The notes beneath the pieces are model-generated. The model saw nothing but the letters and a program-made list of their open reading frames with translations. It had not been told where the DNA came from and ran no database searches. From Anaeromonas gelatinilytica (GTDB taxonomy: Bacteria; Bacillota; Clostridia; Tissierellales; SIT17), in assembly GCF_016820635.1 (NCBI RefSeq), contig NZ_WSFU01000061.1, positions 1 through 48,999 of the forward strand: a DNA stretch of 48,999 nucleotides, in the 5' to 3' direction. The translations under genes and the position numbers were made by a program. Below are positions 18,716-27,766 of this stretch, in pieces (positions within the stretch are counted from its first letter, which is position 1; each line of letters opens with the position of its first letter).

Positions 18716-20119
18716 TTGAATATTATCAATAATATTTTAGTAAAAATTTCTGGATATGTTTGGGGACCAATAACAATTCTATTATTAGTAGGTACTGGAC
18801 TATTTCTTAGTATTAAAACGAGATTTATTCAATTTCGAAAATTACCTTTATCTGTTAAACTTCTATTTTCTAAAGAACATTCTGGTGATGGAGATATTAC
18901 TCCCTTTCAAGCTTTAATGACCTCTTTAGCCTCTACAATAGGAACTGGAAATATTGCTGGAGTATCCTCTGCTATAGTACTTGGAGGACCAGGAGCGATC
19001 TTCTGGATGTGGGTAAGTGCTGCTTTTGGTGGAGCATCAAAGTATGGAGAAGCTTTATTAGCAATTAAATATAGAATTACTAATGAAGATGGAGAAAAAT
19101 CTGGTGGGCCAATGTTTTATATTGAAAAAGGTATGAAAGAAAAATTTGGGCGAAACTTTAAATGGTTAGGATTTACATTTGCATTTTTTGGCTTCCTAGC
19201 TTCTTTTGGTATTGGCAATATGATACAAGCTAATTCTGTAGCTTCTGCTATCAATGAATCCTTTGGCATAAGCTCATGGATTACTGGTATAATACTTTCA
19301 ATATTAGTTGGAGCTGTTATAATTGGAGGAATTAAAAACATAGGTAGAATTACTGATAAAATTGTTCCGGCAATGGCCATAGGATATGTTTTAGGATCTC
19401 TTATAATACTTACTATCAATATAAATCTAGTTCCTAATGCTTTCGCTATGATATTTAAAAATGCTTTCTCTGGCAAAGCCGTAGGAGGAGGAGTTCTTGG
19501 TACAGTAATAAGATTTGGGGTTGCTAGAGGAGTATTTTCTAACGAAGCTGGTCTAGGTAGTGCAGCTATTGCTCATGCAGCATCTACTAATGATAAACCC
19601 GTTATTCAAGGTTTAATAGGCTCCTTAGGATCAGTTATTGATACACTAATAATTTGTACTATGACAGCTCTTGTAATTCTTGTATCTCCCTTAATTACAA
19701 TAGGAAATGATGGCATGATGTTAATTGAAGAAAATATGAGAGGTGCAGCGCTAACCACATTTGCATTTGATACCTCACTACCTATTTTAGGTGGATATAT
19801 AGTATCATTAGGCCTTGTCTTTTTTGCTTTCTCTACTATATTAGGATGGTTTTATTATGGTTCTAAATGTTTAGAATATATAGCAGGAATAAAATCAGTA
19901 AAATATTATAAATTTATTTGGGTAATATTATGCTTTGCTGGAGCAATGTTTCCAATAAAAGTAGTTTGGAATATATCTGATATATTTAATGGTTTAATGG
20001 CCATACCTAATCTAATAGCCCTTATAAGTTTAAGTCCTATAATTGTAAAACTAACAATAGATTTTGAAAAAAAAATTACCCATAATAATGATAAAAAAAT
20101 CAAAACAAAAACTGCTTAA
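18716..20119 (+). CDS. glnT: sodium:amino acid symporter, AgcS family (GlnT/AlsT-like)
   Basis: A 467-residue polytopic carrier of the alanine/glycine:cation symporter family. It has about eleven hydrophobic helices and the family block GGPGAIFWMWVSAAFGGASKYGEA, plus NEAGLGSAAIAHAAS in the middle. Start is TTG 18716, 9 bases after AGGAGG; an upstream in-frame ATG lies before that site and adds a polar extension not typical of the family. It follows glnL after 116 bases, as GlnT does in B. subtilis, which suggests sodium-driven glutamine or small neutral amino acid uptake under GlnKL control. The exact substrate cannot be read from sequence. It ends in a good terminator. Confidence 0.82.
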   Translation: MNIINNILVKISGYVWGPITILLLVGTGLFLSIKTRFIQFRKLPLSVKLLFSKEHSGDGDITPFQALMTSLASTIGTGNIAGVSSAIVLGGPGAIFWMWVSAAFGGASKYGEALLAIKYRITNEDGEKSGGPMFYIEKGMKEKFGRNFKWLGFTFAFFGFLASFGIGNMIQANSVASAINESFGISSWITGIILSILVGAVIIGGIKNIGRITDKIVPAMAIGYVLGSLIILTININLVPNAFAMIFKNAFSGKAVGGGVLGTVIRFGVARGVFSNEAGLGSAAIAHAASTNDKPVIQGLIGSLGSVIDTLIICTMTALVILVSPLITIGNDGMMLIEENMRGAALTTFAFDTSLPILGGYIVSLGLVFFAFSTILGWFYYGSKCLEYIAGIKSVKYYKFIWVILCFAGAMFPIKVVWNISDIFNGLMAIPNLIALISLSPIIVKLTIDFEKKITHNNDKKIKTKTA

Positions 20120-20163
20120 AAACATGCCTTAAGAATCTGATATCAGATTTTTAAGGCATGTTT
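20120..20163 (+). terminator. terminator after the symporter gene
   Basis: A long inverted repeat (AAACATGCCTTAA with TTAAGGCATGTTT, continuing inward through AATCTGAT/ATCAGATT with one wobble) is followed by TTTTT, directly past the stop codon. Confidence 0.8.
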
Positions 20164-20256
20164 TTCTTTCTTTTATGATAATCCTATTTATTATATTCAT
20201 GATTTGTTATAATATAGTATTTAGAGCATTAATAACTTTAAGGGAGAATCCAAAAA

Positions 20257-21048
20257 ATGAACACACTGAAAAAAATACTAGGGAAAATTTTATATGGTAT
20301 AACCCAAACTATTTCTAAAATATTAGATATCATAATAGCTATCATAGCCTATATTGTAATGATAGTTAGAACTATTGCTCAGGGATTTGGTGCTTTAATA
20401 GGAATGGGAGGATGCTTACTATTATTTCTATTTGCAGGTCCATTAGGAATATATATAATCTTTAATCCTTATATTATGATTACTATATTATTTTTTATTC
20501 TATTTCCAATACTAGGCACTAAATTTATATCATTCTTGAAGTATATTAAATATATGCTTACTGAATTTTTATTTGATAGAGCAAACTACCTAATATACGG
20601 AACTCATAGCAAATTTGATTCATTCTTTGAATATGGAGATAAGTACAAAAAAGCAGAAGAAGCTAAAAGGCGAAGAGAACAACAAGCAAGACAAGAACAA
20701 CAAAGACGAGAATGGGAAGCAAGATTCAAGCAATGGCAAGAATATCAAAATGCCCATAGACAATATGGAAGTTTTGGTGGATATAATTACAATACAGGTT
20801 CAAATAATCAGTCTTATAGGAATCCTGCAATCGACTTTAAAAAGAAGTATGAAGAAAGTTGTGATTTATTAGAAATACCTTATAACACTGATAAATATCA
20901 AATAAAATTAGCCTATAGAAAAAAGGCAAAACAATATCATCCTGATTTAAATAAATCTCCTAACGCAACAGAAATGTTTCAAAAGATAAATAACGCTTAT
21001 GAATTCTTAAGTGAAAGTAATATTGAAAGGTATAAAAATCTTGGATAG
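20257..21048 (+). CDS. membrane-anchored J-domain protein
   Basis: A 263-residue protein with three parts. Residues 1-110 contain hydrophobic segments (about 8-30, 38-62 and 66-92), so it is membrane-bound. Residues 125-165 are highly charged and Glu/Arg/Gln-rich, a likely coiled coil (EEAKRRREQQARQEQQRREW). Residues 203-262 are a J domain with the HPD tripeptide in KKAKQYHPDLNKS, which stimulates Hsp70 ATPase. It is not classical DnaJ: it has no G/F region and no zinc fingers. It probably recruits DnaK to the membrane for a specific client. The gene is alone, with GGGAG upstream and a terminator after it. Confidence 0.8.
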   Translation: MNTLKKILGKILYGITQTISKILDIIIAIIAYIVMIVRTIAQGFGALIGMGGCLLLFLFAGPLGIYIIFNPYIMITILFFILFPILGTKFISFLKYIKYMLTEFLFDRANYLIYGTHSKFDSFFEYGDKYKKAEEAKRRREQQARQEQQRREWEARFKQWQEYQNAHRQYGSFGGYNYNTGSNNQSYRNPAIDFKKKYEESCDLLEIPYNTDKYQIKLAYRKKAKQYHPDLNKSPNATEMFQKINNAYEFLSESNIERYKNLG

Positions 21049-21058
21049 ATACAAAAAG

Positions 21059-21082
21059 AACCCTTGTACAAGGGTTTTTTTA
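21059..21082. terminator. bidirectional terminator between the J-domain gene and the transaldolase gene
   Basis: AACCCTTGTACAAGGGTT (21059-21076) is an 18-bp palindrome with AAAAAG before it and TTTTTTT after, between convergent genes. Confidence 0.8.
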
Positions 21083-21087
21083 TATCA

Positions 21088-21732
21088 TTATTTACTAACT
21101 CCTTCCCAATCCTTTAAAAACTTATCTATTCCTATGTCTGTCAAAGGATGTTTGAGCATTTGTTCAAATACTTTATATGGTACTGTAGATATATGAGCGC
21201 CTAGTTTTGCTGCTTCTAACACATGAATTGGATGTCTTATGCTTGCTGCTATTATCTCTGTATCTATTCCATGTATATCAAATATCTCTGCTATATCACC
21301 TATTATATCAAATCCTGTATTTCCTATATCATCCATTCTACCTATAAATGGACTCACATATGAAGCTCCTGCTCTCGCTGCTAATAGTGCTTGATTTGCT
21401 GAAAATACTAAGGTAACATTTGTATCTATGCCTTTATTGGTAAGAATTTTTACTGCCTTTAATCCTTCTTTAGTCATAGGTACTTTTATAACTATATTAG
21501 GATGTATTTTGGCTAATTCCTCTGCTTCTTTCACCATTTCATCTACTTTAAGGCTAATTACTTCAGCACTTATGGGACCATCTACTATATCTGTTATCTC
21601 TGTAACTACTTCTTTAAAATCTCTACCAGATTTAGCTATTAAGGACGGATTAGTAGTAACACCACATACTACTCCCCAATCATTTACTTCCTTTATTTCA
21701 TCAGTTATGGCACTATCTATAAAAAGTTTCAT
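21088..21732 (-). CDS. transaldolase / fructose-6-phosphate aldolase (TalC-like)
   Basis: A 214-residue member of the short transaldolase subfamily. It begins [13 protein letters not shown] and has the Schiff-base Lys83 in VIKVPMT, plus [37 protein letters not shown], the phosphate-site block. The family moves dihydroxyacetone units between sugar phosphates (non-oxidative pentose phosphate pathway); some members are fructose-6-phosphate aldolases, and the sequence alone does not settle which. It follows the class II aldolase gene after 11 bases on the same strand, so the two form an operon for triose/hexose/pentose interconversion. Good AAGGAGG site. Confidence 0.9.
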   Translation of the reverse strand: MKLFIDSAITDEIKEVNDWGVVCGVTTNPSLIAKSGRDFKEVVTEITDIVDGPISAEVISLKVDEMVKEAEELAKIHPNIVIKVPMTKEGLKAVKILTNKGIDTNVTLVFSANQALLAARAGASYVSPFIGRMDDIGNTGFDIIGDIAEIFDIHGIDTEIIAASIRHPIHVLEAAKLGAHISTVPYKVFEQMLKHPLTDIGIDKFLKDWEGVSK

Positions 21733-21743
21733 TTATATCCTCC

Positions 21744-22601
21744 TTATTTCCAAGCCTTCCCTGTTGAACCAAACATAGTCATTTTTCCTTTTATTATTTC
21801 TTTCATTGCCTCTCTTGCTGGTCCTACTATTTTTCTTGGATCATATGCATCCGGATTATTATCTAAAAAGTCTCTTATTGCTTTATTGAATGCCATTCTA
21901 ATATCTGTATCTATGTTTATCTTATTTATTCCTCTTTCTACTGCCTTTTTAATACTTTCTTCCGGAACTCCCGATGATCCATGAAGCACTAATGGCATAT
22001 TCAATCTTTCTTTTATTGTTGTAATTCTCTCAAAGTCAAGTTTTGGTTCTCCTTTATATGGTCCATGAGCTGTTCCTACAGCTATAGCTAAAGAATCCAA
22101 ACCTGTTTCATTTACTAATTTTTCTGCTTCATCTGGATCCGTAAATGTAGCATCTCTTTCATCTACAGTAATATCATCCTCAGTACCACCAATTTTACCT
22201 ATCTCAGCTTCTACTGATACTCCTGCTGCATGAGCTATATCTGTTATCTTCTTAGTAGTTTCAATATTTCCTTCTAAAGGCATCTTAGATGCATCAATCA
22301 TTACTGATGTAAAACCGTTTCTTATACATAAAACTATTTGTTTAAAATCTGTTCCATGATCTAAATGTAATGCTACCGGTACACTTGCCTTTTCTGCTGC
22401 AGTTTTTACTAATGCTGATACATACTCTACTCCTGCATATTTTAATGCTCCTTGACTAGCTTGCATTATAACTGGAGACCCAGTTTCCTCTGCAGCTTCT
22501 ATTATAGCCTGTACTTGCTCCATATTATTTACGTTGAATGCTCCTACTGCATAATTATTCTCATGAGCATGGTCTAAAATTTGTTTTCCTGTTACTAACA
22601 T
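21744..22601 (-). CDS. fba: class II fructose-bisphosphate aldolase
   Basis: A 285-residue zinc-dependent aldolase that interconverts fructose 1,6-bisphosphate with the two triose phosphates. VALHLDHGTDF holds the catalytic Asp81 and zinc His82, AVGTAHGPYKG gives a second zinc His, and LHGSSGVP a third; NKINIDTDIRMAF is the phosphate site. Length fits the short class II type. It is first in an operon with the transaldolase gene. An AGGAGG site precedes ATG 22601. The window's third sugar-phosphate gene, glpX, lies 18 kb away. Confidence 0.93.
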   Translation of the reverse strand: MLVTGKQILDHAHENNYAVGAFNVNNMEQVQAIIEAAEETGSPVIMQASQGALKYAGVEYVSALVKTAAEKASVPVALHLDHGTDFKQIVLCIRNGFTSVMIDASKMPLEGNIETTKKITDIAHAAGVSVEAEIGKIGGTEDDITVDERDATFTDPDEAEKLVNETGLDSLAIAVGTAHGPYKGEPKLDFERITTIKERLNMPLVLHGSSGVPEESIKKAVERGINKINIDTDIRMAFNKAIRDFLDNNPDAYDPRKIVGPAREAMKEIIKGKMTMFGSTGKAWK

Positions 22602-22663
22602 TGAAATAACCTCCTATTTTCTCTCTAATTACACTATAATTAATTTGAGACTAAATTTAACAC

Positions 22664-23311
22664 TTATCTATCATTATTATAACTAAATCTATCAATATAT
22701 TCTACCATATCTTTATGTATCATAATGTAATCTCGATATAATAAATTATTATAGTCTTCTATAGTCTCTGCATATATTATTTGTACACCCTCACATTTTA
22801 AACATTTAAGTTCTATTCTATCAGGAAATAATCTTATTCCAATATTATTTTCTCCACACTCGCATATTATAGAACCTTCTTTTTTTAATTCTTTTATTTT
22901 ATTTGCAATTTTAATCATAACATCATTATTTACAAAATAATCATAAAAGCTTAAATCATTTAATACTTTAGTAAAATCTTCCTCTTTCTTTTTTAAAAGT
23001 TCTTTTACGTCAGACTCGTCTCCTATAAAACATATCTCCATCCCATTTAGGCATCTCACTACTATATTTCCCTTAAGAAGTTGATCCAAAGAATATTTAA
23101 ATATATGAATTTCCTCACAAACAAAACAAGGTATTTCTAAACGATATTCTTTGTAATTCTCTGTCTTTATTCTTGCCTTAACTTCTCCACAAGTACAATT
23201 TATATTTATATATTTATTATTTTTCAACTGAAATAAAGTTATCTTATTTGTACATATACTATGGCATTTATTACATTGGATTGCTAAGGCCAAATTAGTA
23301 TTAACCAACAT
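22664..23311 (-). CDS. Cys-rich protein with three zinc-ribbon-like modules
   Basis: A 215-residue protein of unknown function. Thirteen Cys fall into repeated pairs: C13/C16 with C39/C41, C62/C65 with C87/C94, and C150/C152 with C170/C173. The first and third sets look like full zinc ribbons (CxxC plus CxC). The segment from 100-145 is charged and probably helical. There is no signal peptide or membrane segment. Such ribbons often bind nucleic acid or proteins, but no catalytic motif is visible. The gene stands between the aldolase operon and kce, with AGGAGGTG before ATG 23311, and seems monocistronic. I do not recognise a named family. Confidence 0.6.
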   Translation of the reverse strand: MLVNTNLALAIQCNKCHSICTNKITLFQLKNNKYININCTCGEVKARIKTENYKEYRLEIPCFVCEEIHIFKYSLDQLLKGNIVVRCLNGMEICFIGDESDVKELLKKKEEDFTKVLNDLSFYDYFVNNDVMIKIANKIKELKKEGSIICECGENNIGIRLFPDRIELKCLKCEGVQIIYAETIEDYNNLLYRDYIMIHKDMVEYIDRFSYNNDR

Positions 23312-23415
23312 GTGAATTACACCTCCTATAAGAAAGATTCTCCATAAGAATATAAATTCCTTCTTAAAAAAGTAAAAAAATAAGTATAAATTTTCTTTAC
23401 ATTATATTAGCCAAA

Positions 23416-23458
23416 TAAAAAACCCCTTTCAGCATATCAATACTTAAAGGGTTTTTTT
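23416..23458 (-). terminator. terminator of kce-kal
   Basis: Stem AAAAAACCC(C)TTT with AAAGGGTTTTTTT around a 16-base loop, just past the kce stop codon. On the minus strand it ends in a run of T. Confidence 0.75.
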
Positions 23459-23460
23459 AT

Positions 23461-24273
23461 TTACTTTAAATTTAATATTTTTCTTGCCTCATCAGGAGTA
23501 GCCACTTCTCTACCTAATTCTTTAGCTATTCTAGCTACTTTTGCTACTAATTGAGCATTAGATTCTGCTAGTACTCCTTTTTCGATGTATATATTATCTT
23601 CAAATCCCACTCTAACATGTCCTCCTAAAAGGATTGCTGTTGTTGCTAAAGGTAATTCATGTCTACCTATTCCAGCTACAGTCCAAGTGGCATCTTCAGG
23701 AATACTTTCTTGTAAATACAATAGATCTCTTATTTCTCCTGTAATTGCTCCTGGTACTCCCATTACAAAATCAAAATGTATTGGGTCCTTCACTAAACCT
23801 TTTTTTCTAAGTATAAGTGTATTATTTATCATACCTCTTTCAAATACTTCAACTTCAGGTTTAACATTAAGATCTAACATTTTTTGAGCAAATTTCTCCA
23901 TATATTCCTCTGAATTCATAAATACATCTGGCCCAAAATTACAAGTTCCTGCACTTAATGTTGCCATTTCTGGTTTAAGATCTACTGGTTGTAATCTTTC
24001 TTCCGGACTATGCCATACTGCTCCACCAGTTGATGGTTGAAATATTACTGGACATTTTGCTTCAATTTTTTCCTTTATTTCTTTATATACTTCATAATCT
24101 TGAGTTGGATTACCTTCTTCATCTCTAGCATGTACATGTACTATAGATGCTCCAGCTTTATATGCTTCATAAGCAGCTTCAGCTATTTCATCTGGAGTTA
24201 AAGGTAGATTTGGTTGAACATCCCTAGTTACTTCTGCTCCTGTCAGAGCGGCTGTAATTATTAATTTTTCCAT
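23461..24273 (-). CDS. kce: 3-keto-5-aminohexanoate cleavage enzyme
   Basis: A 270-residue DUF849/BKACE-family enzyme. In lysine fermentation it takes 3-keto-5-aminohexanoate and acetyl-CoA to acetoacetate and 3-aminobutyryl-CoA. The zinc and active-site residues seen in the characterised Cloacimonas Kce line up: Glu14 in TGAEVTR, His46 and His48 in VHVHARD, and a later Glu225 in RVGFED. Substrate cannot be fixed within this broad family by motif alone, but the adjacent kal gene (16 bases upstream) and the kam operon elsewhere in the window make Kce the clear choice. Cytoplasmic. Confidence 0.9.
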   Translation of the reverse strand: MEKLIITAALTGAEVTRDVQPNLPLTPDEIAEAAYEAYKAGASIVHVHARDEEGNPTQDYEVYKEIKEKIEAKCPVIFQPSTGGAVWHSPEERLQPVDLKPEMATLSAGTCNFGPDVFMNSEEYMEKFAQKMLDLNVKPEVEVFERGMINNTLILRKKGLVKDPIHFDFVMGVPGAITGEIRDLLYLQESIPEDATWTVAGIGRHELPLATTAILLGGHVRVGFEDNIYIEKGVLAESNAQLVAKVARIAKELGREVATPDEARKILNLK

Positions 24274-24288
24274 TATCTATACCTCCTA

Positions 24289-24672
24289 TTATCTTCTCTG
24301 CTTATCCTTTGGAACTACACATGTTCCTTCTGCTTTACATACTACCACTGGTTCTTCTAATACATCACAAGCTGAATCGTTTATATCAGGTCTTGGTACT
24401 ATAACCTTTCTCGCTTCAAACTTCATTTTTCTTGAAGAATTACCTGCTTTTGTAATTTCTCCTACTGCTTCTATATAATCTCCTGCATATACTGGAGCTG
24501 TGAATTTTACAGAATCATATCCCGCAAAAAGTCCTTCATCTCCATCATTTCTTATTAGAAGCTCTGTTGCTACATCACCAAATAATTGTAGCATCTTTGC
24601 ACCATCCACTAAGTTTCCCCCATAGTGGGCATCGTGCATACTCATTCTCATTCTTATTACTGCTTTCTCCAT
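24289..24672 (-). CDS. kal: 3-aminobutyryl-CoA ammonia lyase
   Basis: A 127-residue hotdog-fold protein. In the lysine pathway Kal removes ammonia from 3-aminobutyryl-CoA to give crotonyl-CoA, which then goes to butyrate. Supporting sequence: [35 protein letters not shown] (hotdog helix with an Asp-Ala-His-Tyr-Gly-Gly segment) and [21 protein letters not shown]. It is the first gene of a two-gene operon with kce, and that pairing is the main reason for the specific name. GGGGAGG precedes ATG 24672. No sigma-54 promoter was seen upstream, unlike the kam operon. Confidence 0.88.
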   Translation of the reverse strand: MEKAVIRMRMSMHDAHYGGNLVDGAKMLQLFGDVATELLIRNDGDEGLFAGYDSVKFTAPVYAGDYIEAVGEITKAGNSSRKMKFEARKVIVPRPDINDSACDVLEEPVVVCKAEGTCVVPKDKQRR

Positions 24673-24712
24673 GTTTAAAAAACCTCCCCAAAATATTCAT
24701 ATTACATCCTAT

Positions 24713-24741
24713 ATTATACTAAAAAACAACGGGTTCGTCCA
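24713..24741 (-). promoter_or_regulatory. candidate sigma-A promoter of kal-kce
   Basis: On the minus strand TATAAT (24718-24713) is preceded by TGGACG (24741-24736) at 17-base spacing. The -10 is perfect, the -35 only fair. It lies about 40 bases before the kal start codon. Confidence 0.45.
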
Positions 24742-24778
24742 CTTTATAACAATATCTTAATTGTATAATATATTTTTA

Positions 24779-26218
24779 TTATTTTTTGGGAAGAGTGACC
24801 CAGAATTCAACTCCATTTTTTTTATTTATTACTCCATATTTCCCACCATGAGAATCTATTATGACCTTGATTATAGCAAGCCCTAATCCTGTTCCACTTT
24901 TATCGGTACTATTCTTTGATTCTCCTTTATAAAAGCTTAGCCATATGTTTTCTAATTCTGTATCATCTATATTGTCACCTGTATTATAAAAAGATACTTT
25001 TATTTCATCATCTAAATCCTTTAAAGAAATCTTTATTTCCCCATTTTCTTTTCCATATTTTAATATATTATTAATAAAATTAGTTACGACTTGTTCTATT
25101 CTTAAAGTATCTCCTTCAATAATTAATCTTTCTGGAATGTCTACCTCTAATTTCATTCCTTTTTCTTTAATATTCCTCTTATATTTTTCTAATATCTCTT
25201 TTAATAGATCTATTATATTAAAAGGCTTTTTGTTTATAGAAAATTTCCCAGATTCATAAGAAGATAATCTTAAAAGATCATTTATAAGATTATTCATTTT
25301 TTCTGTCTCATCAATTATTACATTATAATAATATTCTTTATCTTCAGGTGTTTTGGCTATATTATATTTTAATCCCTCAGTATATCCTCCAATCATACTT
25401 ATAGGAGTTTTTAACTCATGGGATACATTAGAAATAAACTTTCTACGCATTTTTTCTAATTCTTTTTCCCTTTCTATATCTTGCTTTAATTTTGAATTAG
25501 CCTTTTTCAATTCTGTTAATACTGTATTTAATTTATTTGATATTAAATTTATACTTCTTCCTAATCGCCCTATTTCATCTTCACTATCTATATTAACTTT
25601 CTCATCAAAATTAAGTCTTGATATTTCATTGGCTACTCTATTTATTTCTACTATAGGTCTAGTAAGCCTTGTGGATAGAAAAAATACTAATATTGAACCT
25701 ACAACTAATGTTCCTGATCCTGCTATTATTATGAATAATTTTGCTATTTCACTACTACTTTCTATCACTTTCAAAGATTTTTCTGCGATAAAAAATCCTC
25801 CAGTCTTTAATTTTCCTATAAAAAACATGCCTTTTCTATTCATATTATTCCCTGATGATACTATGAATGAAGTTTTTTTGTTTCTATTATTAAGCTCTGT
25901 TATCTCCTCTATTAATTCGCTATTAGAGATATTGCCTTCATTATTAAGTGTGGAGGTTGTTACTTTTAAATTTAGATTAGGAGTTAATATTGTTATATTT
26001 CCTCCTATCTCATCTACCATTTCTATTAATTCATCTTGACTAATGCTTCCTTCCTGCATATTATTATCAAAAGTCTTATACGCATTCTCCATTATTCTTT
26101 TATTTCCAAAAATAAATATATTATCTAAAAAATACGAACTTAATATAAATATAAATAAAAACAAAGCCAATAAAATTAAAAAAACAACAAATAATTTATA
26201 TCTAATAGATTTACTCAT
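24779..26218 (-). CDS. sensor histidine kinase, HAMP-HisKA-HATPase type
   Basis: A 479-residue membrane kinase. TM1 spans about residues 9-30, TM2 about 160-182, with a roughly 130-residue extracellular sensor domain between them. A HAMP linker (183-235) leads to HisKA with the phospho-acceptor His267 in RKFISNVSHELKTP, followed by an N-box (VVTNFINNILKYGKENGEI) and G-box (SGTGLGLAIIKVI). It is encoded 2 bases after its response regulator gene, so the two are one transcript. The signal is unknown. The layout resembles ResE/PhoR-type kinases. Nothing in the neighbourhood (lysine genes on one side, a phosphodiesterase on the other) fixes its target. Confidence 0.9.
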   Translation of the reverse strand: MSKSIRYKLFVVFLILLALFLFIFILSSYFLDNIFIFGNKRIMENAYKTFDNNMQEGSISQDELIEMVDEIGGNITILTPNLNLKVTTSTLNNEGNISNSELIEEITELNNRNKKTSFIVSSGNNMNRKGMFFIGKLKTGGFFIAEKSLKVIESSSEIAKLFIIIAGSGTLVVGSILVFFLSTRLTRPIVEINRVANEISRLNFDEKVNIDSEDEIGRLGRSINLISNKLNTVLTELKKANSKLKQDIEREKELEKMRRKFISNVSHELKTPISMIGGYTEGLKYNIAKTPEDKEYYYNVIIDETEKMNNLINDLLRLSSYESGKFSINKKPFNIIDLLKEILEKYKRNIKEKGMKLEVDIPERLIIEGDTLRIEQVVTNFINNILKYGKENGEIKISLKDLDDEIKVSFYNTGDNIDDTELENIWLSFYKGESKNSTDKSGTGLGLAIIKVIIDSHGGKYGVINKKNGVEFWVTLPKK

Positions 26219-26220
26219 TT

Positions 26221-26889
26221 TTATACCTCTAATCTGTATCCAACTCCTCTTACTGTTTTTATTCTTTTACCTATATCTCCTAACTTAGCTCTCAATGTCT
26301 TTATATGAGTATCTATGGTTCTAGGATCTCCGTAAAAATCATATCCCCATATCTTATCTAATATCTTATCCCTTTCTAAAGATATGTTTTTATTTTCTAT
26401 TAAATATACAAGCAAATTATATTCTTTAGGACTTAATACTATTTCTTTTTTATCCAAACTTACCTGTCTACTATCAGTATTAATCTCTAAACCATCTATA
26501 TATATTATTCCTTCATTTATTTTATTTGTTCTTCTTAATACTGCCTTTACTCTAGCAATAAATATTTCATATCTAAAAGGTTTAGTTATATAATCATCTG
26601 CTCCTAAATCTAAACCTTGTATTTCATCATGGCTTTCTCCTAAAGCCGTTAAAAATATTATGGGTATATCTGATTCCTTTCTTATCTCTTCGCAAACTTT
26701 CCATCCATCTAATTTGGGCATCATTACATCTAATATTAAAAGATCTATATCATTATTTAAATAAAATTTTTCTAAGGCATCTTTTCCATCTTCTGCCTCT
26801 ATTATTTTATAATCTTCATTTTCAAGATAATCTTTTATTAATTTCCTTATTCTCACTTCATCTTCTGCGACTAATATTTTTATGGGCAT
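26221..26889 (-). CDS. OmpR/PhoB-family response regulator
   Basis: A 222-residue two-domain regulator. The receiver has VAEDEVRIRKL, phospho-acceptor Asp54 (LILDVMMPKLDGW) and the switch residues ITKPF. The C-terminal winged helix shows LSPKEYNLLVYLIENKNISLERDKIL and RTIDTHIKTLRAKLG. Start is ATG 26889, 6 bases after GGGGAG; an ATG at 26895 directly abuts the site. It is first in the operon with the kinase gene. DNA target unknown. Confidence 0.92.
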   Translation of the reverse strand: MPIKILVAEDEVRIRKLIKDYLENEDYKIIEAEDGKDALEKFYLNNDIDLLILDVMMPKLDGWKVCEEIRKESDIPIIFLTALGESHDEIQGLDLGADDYITKPFRYEIFIARVKAVLRRTNKINEGIIYIDGLEINTDSRQVSLDKKEIVLSPKEYNLLVYLIENKNISLERDKILDKIWGYDFYGDPRTIDTHIKTLRAKLGDIGKRIKTVRGVGYRLEV

Positions 26890-26948
26890 GTTCATCTCCC
26901 CTTTAGTTTTTTATAATTATATAAAGTTATTGTGATTATATTGTGATA

Positions 26949-27671
26949 TTAAAATAAATTTAATGCTATATCTGGATAGTCAGTTATAATACCATTCACT
27001 TTAAACTTCGATAATTTTTCCATATACTCTCTATTATTAACAGTAAAAGTATTTACTTTTATTCTATTGATTTTAGCTTTAAACATAAGACTCTTATTTA
27101 TTCTTTTATAACTTGGATGAATTGCATCAACCTCTAATTTTTTAGCAATTTTTATAGGATCTTTTAATCTCTTCATATATAAAATCCCTGTTTTTATCGA
27201 AGGATCTATAAGCTTTACTCTCTTTATACTTTCAAAATTAAATGAAGATAATATTGTTCTATCTTCTACATTATATTTCTTTATCATTTGAATCACTACA
27301 TCTTCTATGCCTTCATATTCTATTACATTATTTTTCAATTCTATATTTAATATCATTTTATTATTCTTTATTAATTCTATTACCTCTTCTAATGTAGGAA
27401 TTCTCTCTCCAATAAAATCACCACTAAATTTATATCCCGCATCTAATAATTTCAGATTTTTAAGATATATATTCTTTATATACCCTTTACCATTAGTAGT
27501 CCTATCTACTTTTTCATCATGACACACAACAAGCTTTTTATCTTTGGACATCTGTACATCCAATTCTATTCCATCTGCTCCTAATTCTATAGCCCTTTTA
27601 AATGCAGCCATAGTATTTTCAGGTGCATATCCAGAAGCTCCTCTATGGGCATATATATTTGGTCTAGTCAA
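26949..27671 (-). CDS. glycerophosphodiester phosphodiesterase
   Basis: A 240-residue GDPD-family enzyme that hydrolyses glycerophosphodiesters to glycerol 3-phosphate and an alcohol. IYAHRGASGYAPENTMAAFKRAIELGADGIELDVQMSKDKKLVVCHDE holds the catalytic His/Arg pair, the metal-binding Glu residues and the second His. The C-terminal FTVNNREYMEKLSKFKVNGIITDYPD is also typical. No signal peptide, so it is cytoplasmic and likely works on recycled lipid head groups. The start codon is TTG at 27671 with GGAGGAG 6 bases upstream. Single gene. Confidence 0.9.
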   Translation of the reverse strand: MTRPNIYAHRGASGYAPENTMAAFKRAIELGADGIELDVQMSKDKKLVVCHDEKVDRTTNGKGYIKNIYLKNLKLLDAGYKFSGDFIGERIPTLEEVIELIKNNKMILNIELKNNVIEYEGIEDVVIQMIKKYNVEDRTILSSFNFESIKRVKLIDPSIKTGILYMKRLKDPIKIAKKLEVDAIHPSYKRINKSLMFKAKINRIKVNTFTVNNREYMEKLSKFKVNGIITDYPDIALNLF

Positions 27672-27735
27672 ATTTTTCTCCTCCTTTCATCTTATATTAT
27701 ATTATTCTACATAGATTTTTGTTATCCTTTTACCA

Positions 27736-27766
27736 CAAAAAATAAGACCCTAGAAAGGGTCTCATA
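27736..27766 (-). terminator. terminator at the end of the RND efflux operon
   Basis: AGACCC pairs with GGGTCT around a 6-base loop, and on the minus strand the stem is followed by TTATTTTTT. It overlaps the last codons of the TetR gene. Confidence 0.7.
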
